Shown here piece after piece: positions 63,390-64,000 of a stretch of 64,000 bases of DNA (its first letter is position 1; the number at the start of each line of letters is the position of its first letter). The DNA comes from Elmis aenea (lineage: Eukaryota > Arthropoda > Insecta > Coleoptera > Elmidae), in contig OX393578.1 in the NCBI GenBank assembly GCA_947652605.1, positions 40,863,470 to 40,927,469 of the forward strand. Direction: 5' to 3'. The position numbers and the translations under genes are program-made. Below the pieces are notes generated by a model. It saw nothing but the letters and a program-made list of their open reading frames with translations. It did no database searches and was not told the origin of the DNA.

Positions 63390-63397
63390 TTCTATAG

Positions 63398-64000
63398 GAA
63401 CGGATTTTATTGTGGTTCAAAATCTATAATTTGTTATTTAGTGAACTTTAGATTTGGTATAAAAGCTATTAAAGAATGATCATTCCTTGTCCTATTCAAT
63501 AACTAATTTACTGATTGTCCTTTGCTTTTTGCATTGTCCGTTATTTCAATGCCCAGGTATTTCTACTTATTAATTTTGTAATCGTATTAGTGTTGACGTG
63601 CAAAGGTTGACTGGGCCTACCAACAACGATGGAAATTAGAAATTAGGATTAGGAAATTAAAAATTGAATAGGACAAGGAAAAGCCATCGTTAGACAACTG
63701 CATGGTTTATAATGAAACCGAAAAATAACTATAAATACAAAAATTATAATCTACACTACACAACAATAGTGGAAAGTGTCAGGTCATTCGTAGTATAATT
63801 ATAGAAAATACGCCAATCAGAACAATCGAGGATGAAGAAGATGGAGATGGACGACTGGCGACGATGCTGTGGCAACACAACAACAGACAACACAAGAAAT
63901 CAAGAAGTACGAGATGAAATGGATGTAATGTAGATGTAGATACTCTATTGTATCAATTTCGAAGAACTTAGTAAATATTTAATCTAAATTTAAGTCAATT
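63398..64000. other. Window end, possible LINE scraps
   Basis: An inverted pair CCTTGTCCTATTCAATA (63488) and ATTGAATAGGACAAGG (63666) frames about 190 bp. Within it the minus strand reads KYLGIEITDNAKSKGQ, which recalls the KYLG motif of LINE polymerases. The last 200 bases show no assignable feature. Confidence 0.35.

Overview
The window is AT-rich animal DNA that looks like an insect genome. The evidence is spliced genes with GT-AG introns, protein sequences closest to insect orthologues, and a very dense load of insect-type transposable elements. A beetle is plausible, but that is inference. I see no bacterial genes, operons, CRISPR arrays, rRNA or tRNA.

Three host genes can be assembled exon by exon with consistent splice phases. 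(1) Minus strand, 16764 down to 1685: EB1/MAPRE, the microtubule plus-end tracking protein. It has a CH-domain exon, two alternative exons for the end of the CH domain plus linker, and then linker, EBH and tail exons ending in EDEY. (2) Plus strand, 17705 to 33844: CWC27, a spliceosome-associated cyclophilin in six exons that give a 474-residue protein. It lies head to head with EB1 across about 0.94 kb that probably holds both promoters. (3) Plus strand, 34399 to 51063: a six-exon gene for a 632-residue protein. It has one membrane segment near each end, a Cys- and Asn-glycosylation-rich middle, and resemblance to the DUF4792/DUF4793 (APD1-4) family, but no RING domain.

The introns and the 51-64 kb flank are mostly transposable elements. 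The main classes are as follows. Many TA-flanked palindromic (foldback) elements end in CAGGGTG and are 0.2-4 kb long, several nested in each other. At least eleven short hAT-like elements have 8-bp target duplications. There is a 5'-truncated jockey LINE flanked by a 137-bp target duplication, two other decayed LINE fragments, and a broken mariner-type transposase. By layout: 1-1684 EB1 3' flank with two repeats; 1.7-10.9 kb EB1 intron with the nested jockey and foldbacks; 11.2-15.8 kb EB1 intron with a nested CAGGGTG element and a hAT element; 19.2-26.2 kb and 26.6-33.7 kb CWC27 introns; 34.4-50.7 kb gene 3; 51-64 kb intergenic, repeats only.

The most noteworthy items are four. The EB1 exon pair can only be used mutually exclusively. 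The LINE has an unusually long target duplication. Otherwise different CAGGGTG families share a subterminal box and a central motif. Several hAT-like families each carry their own iterated palindromic hexamer next to the terminus.
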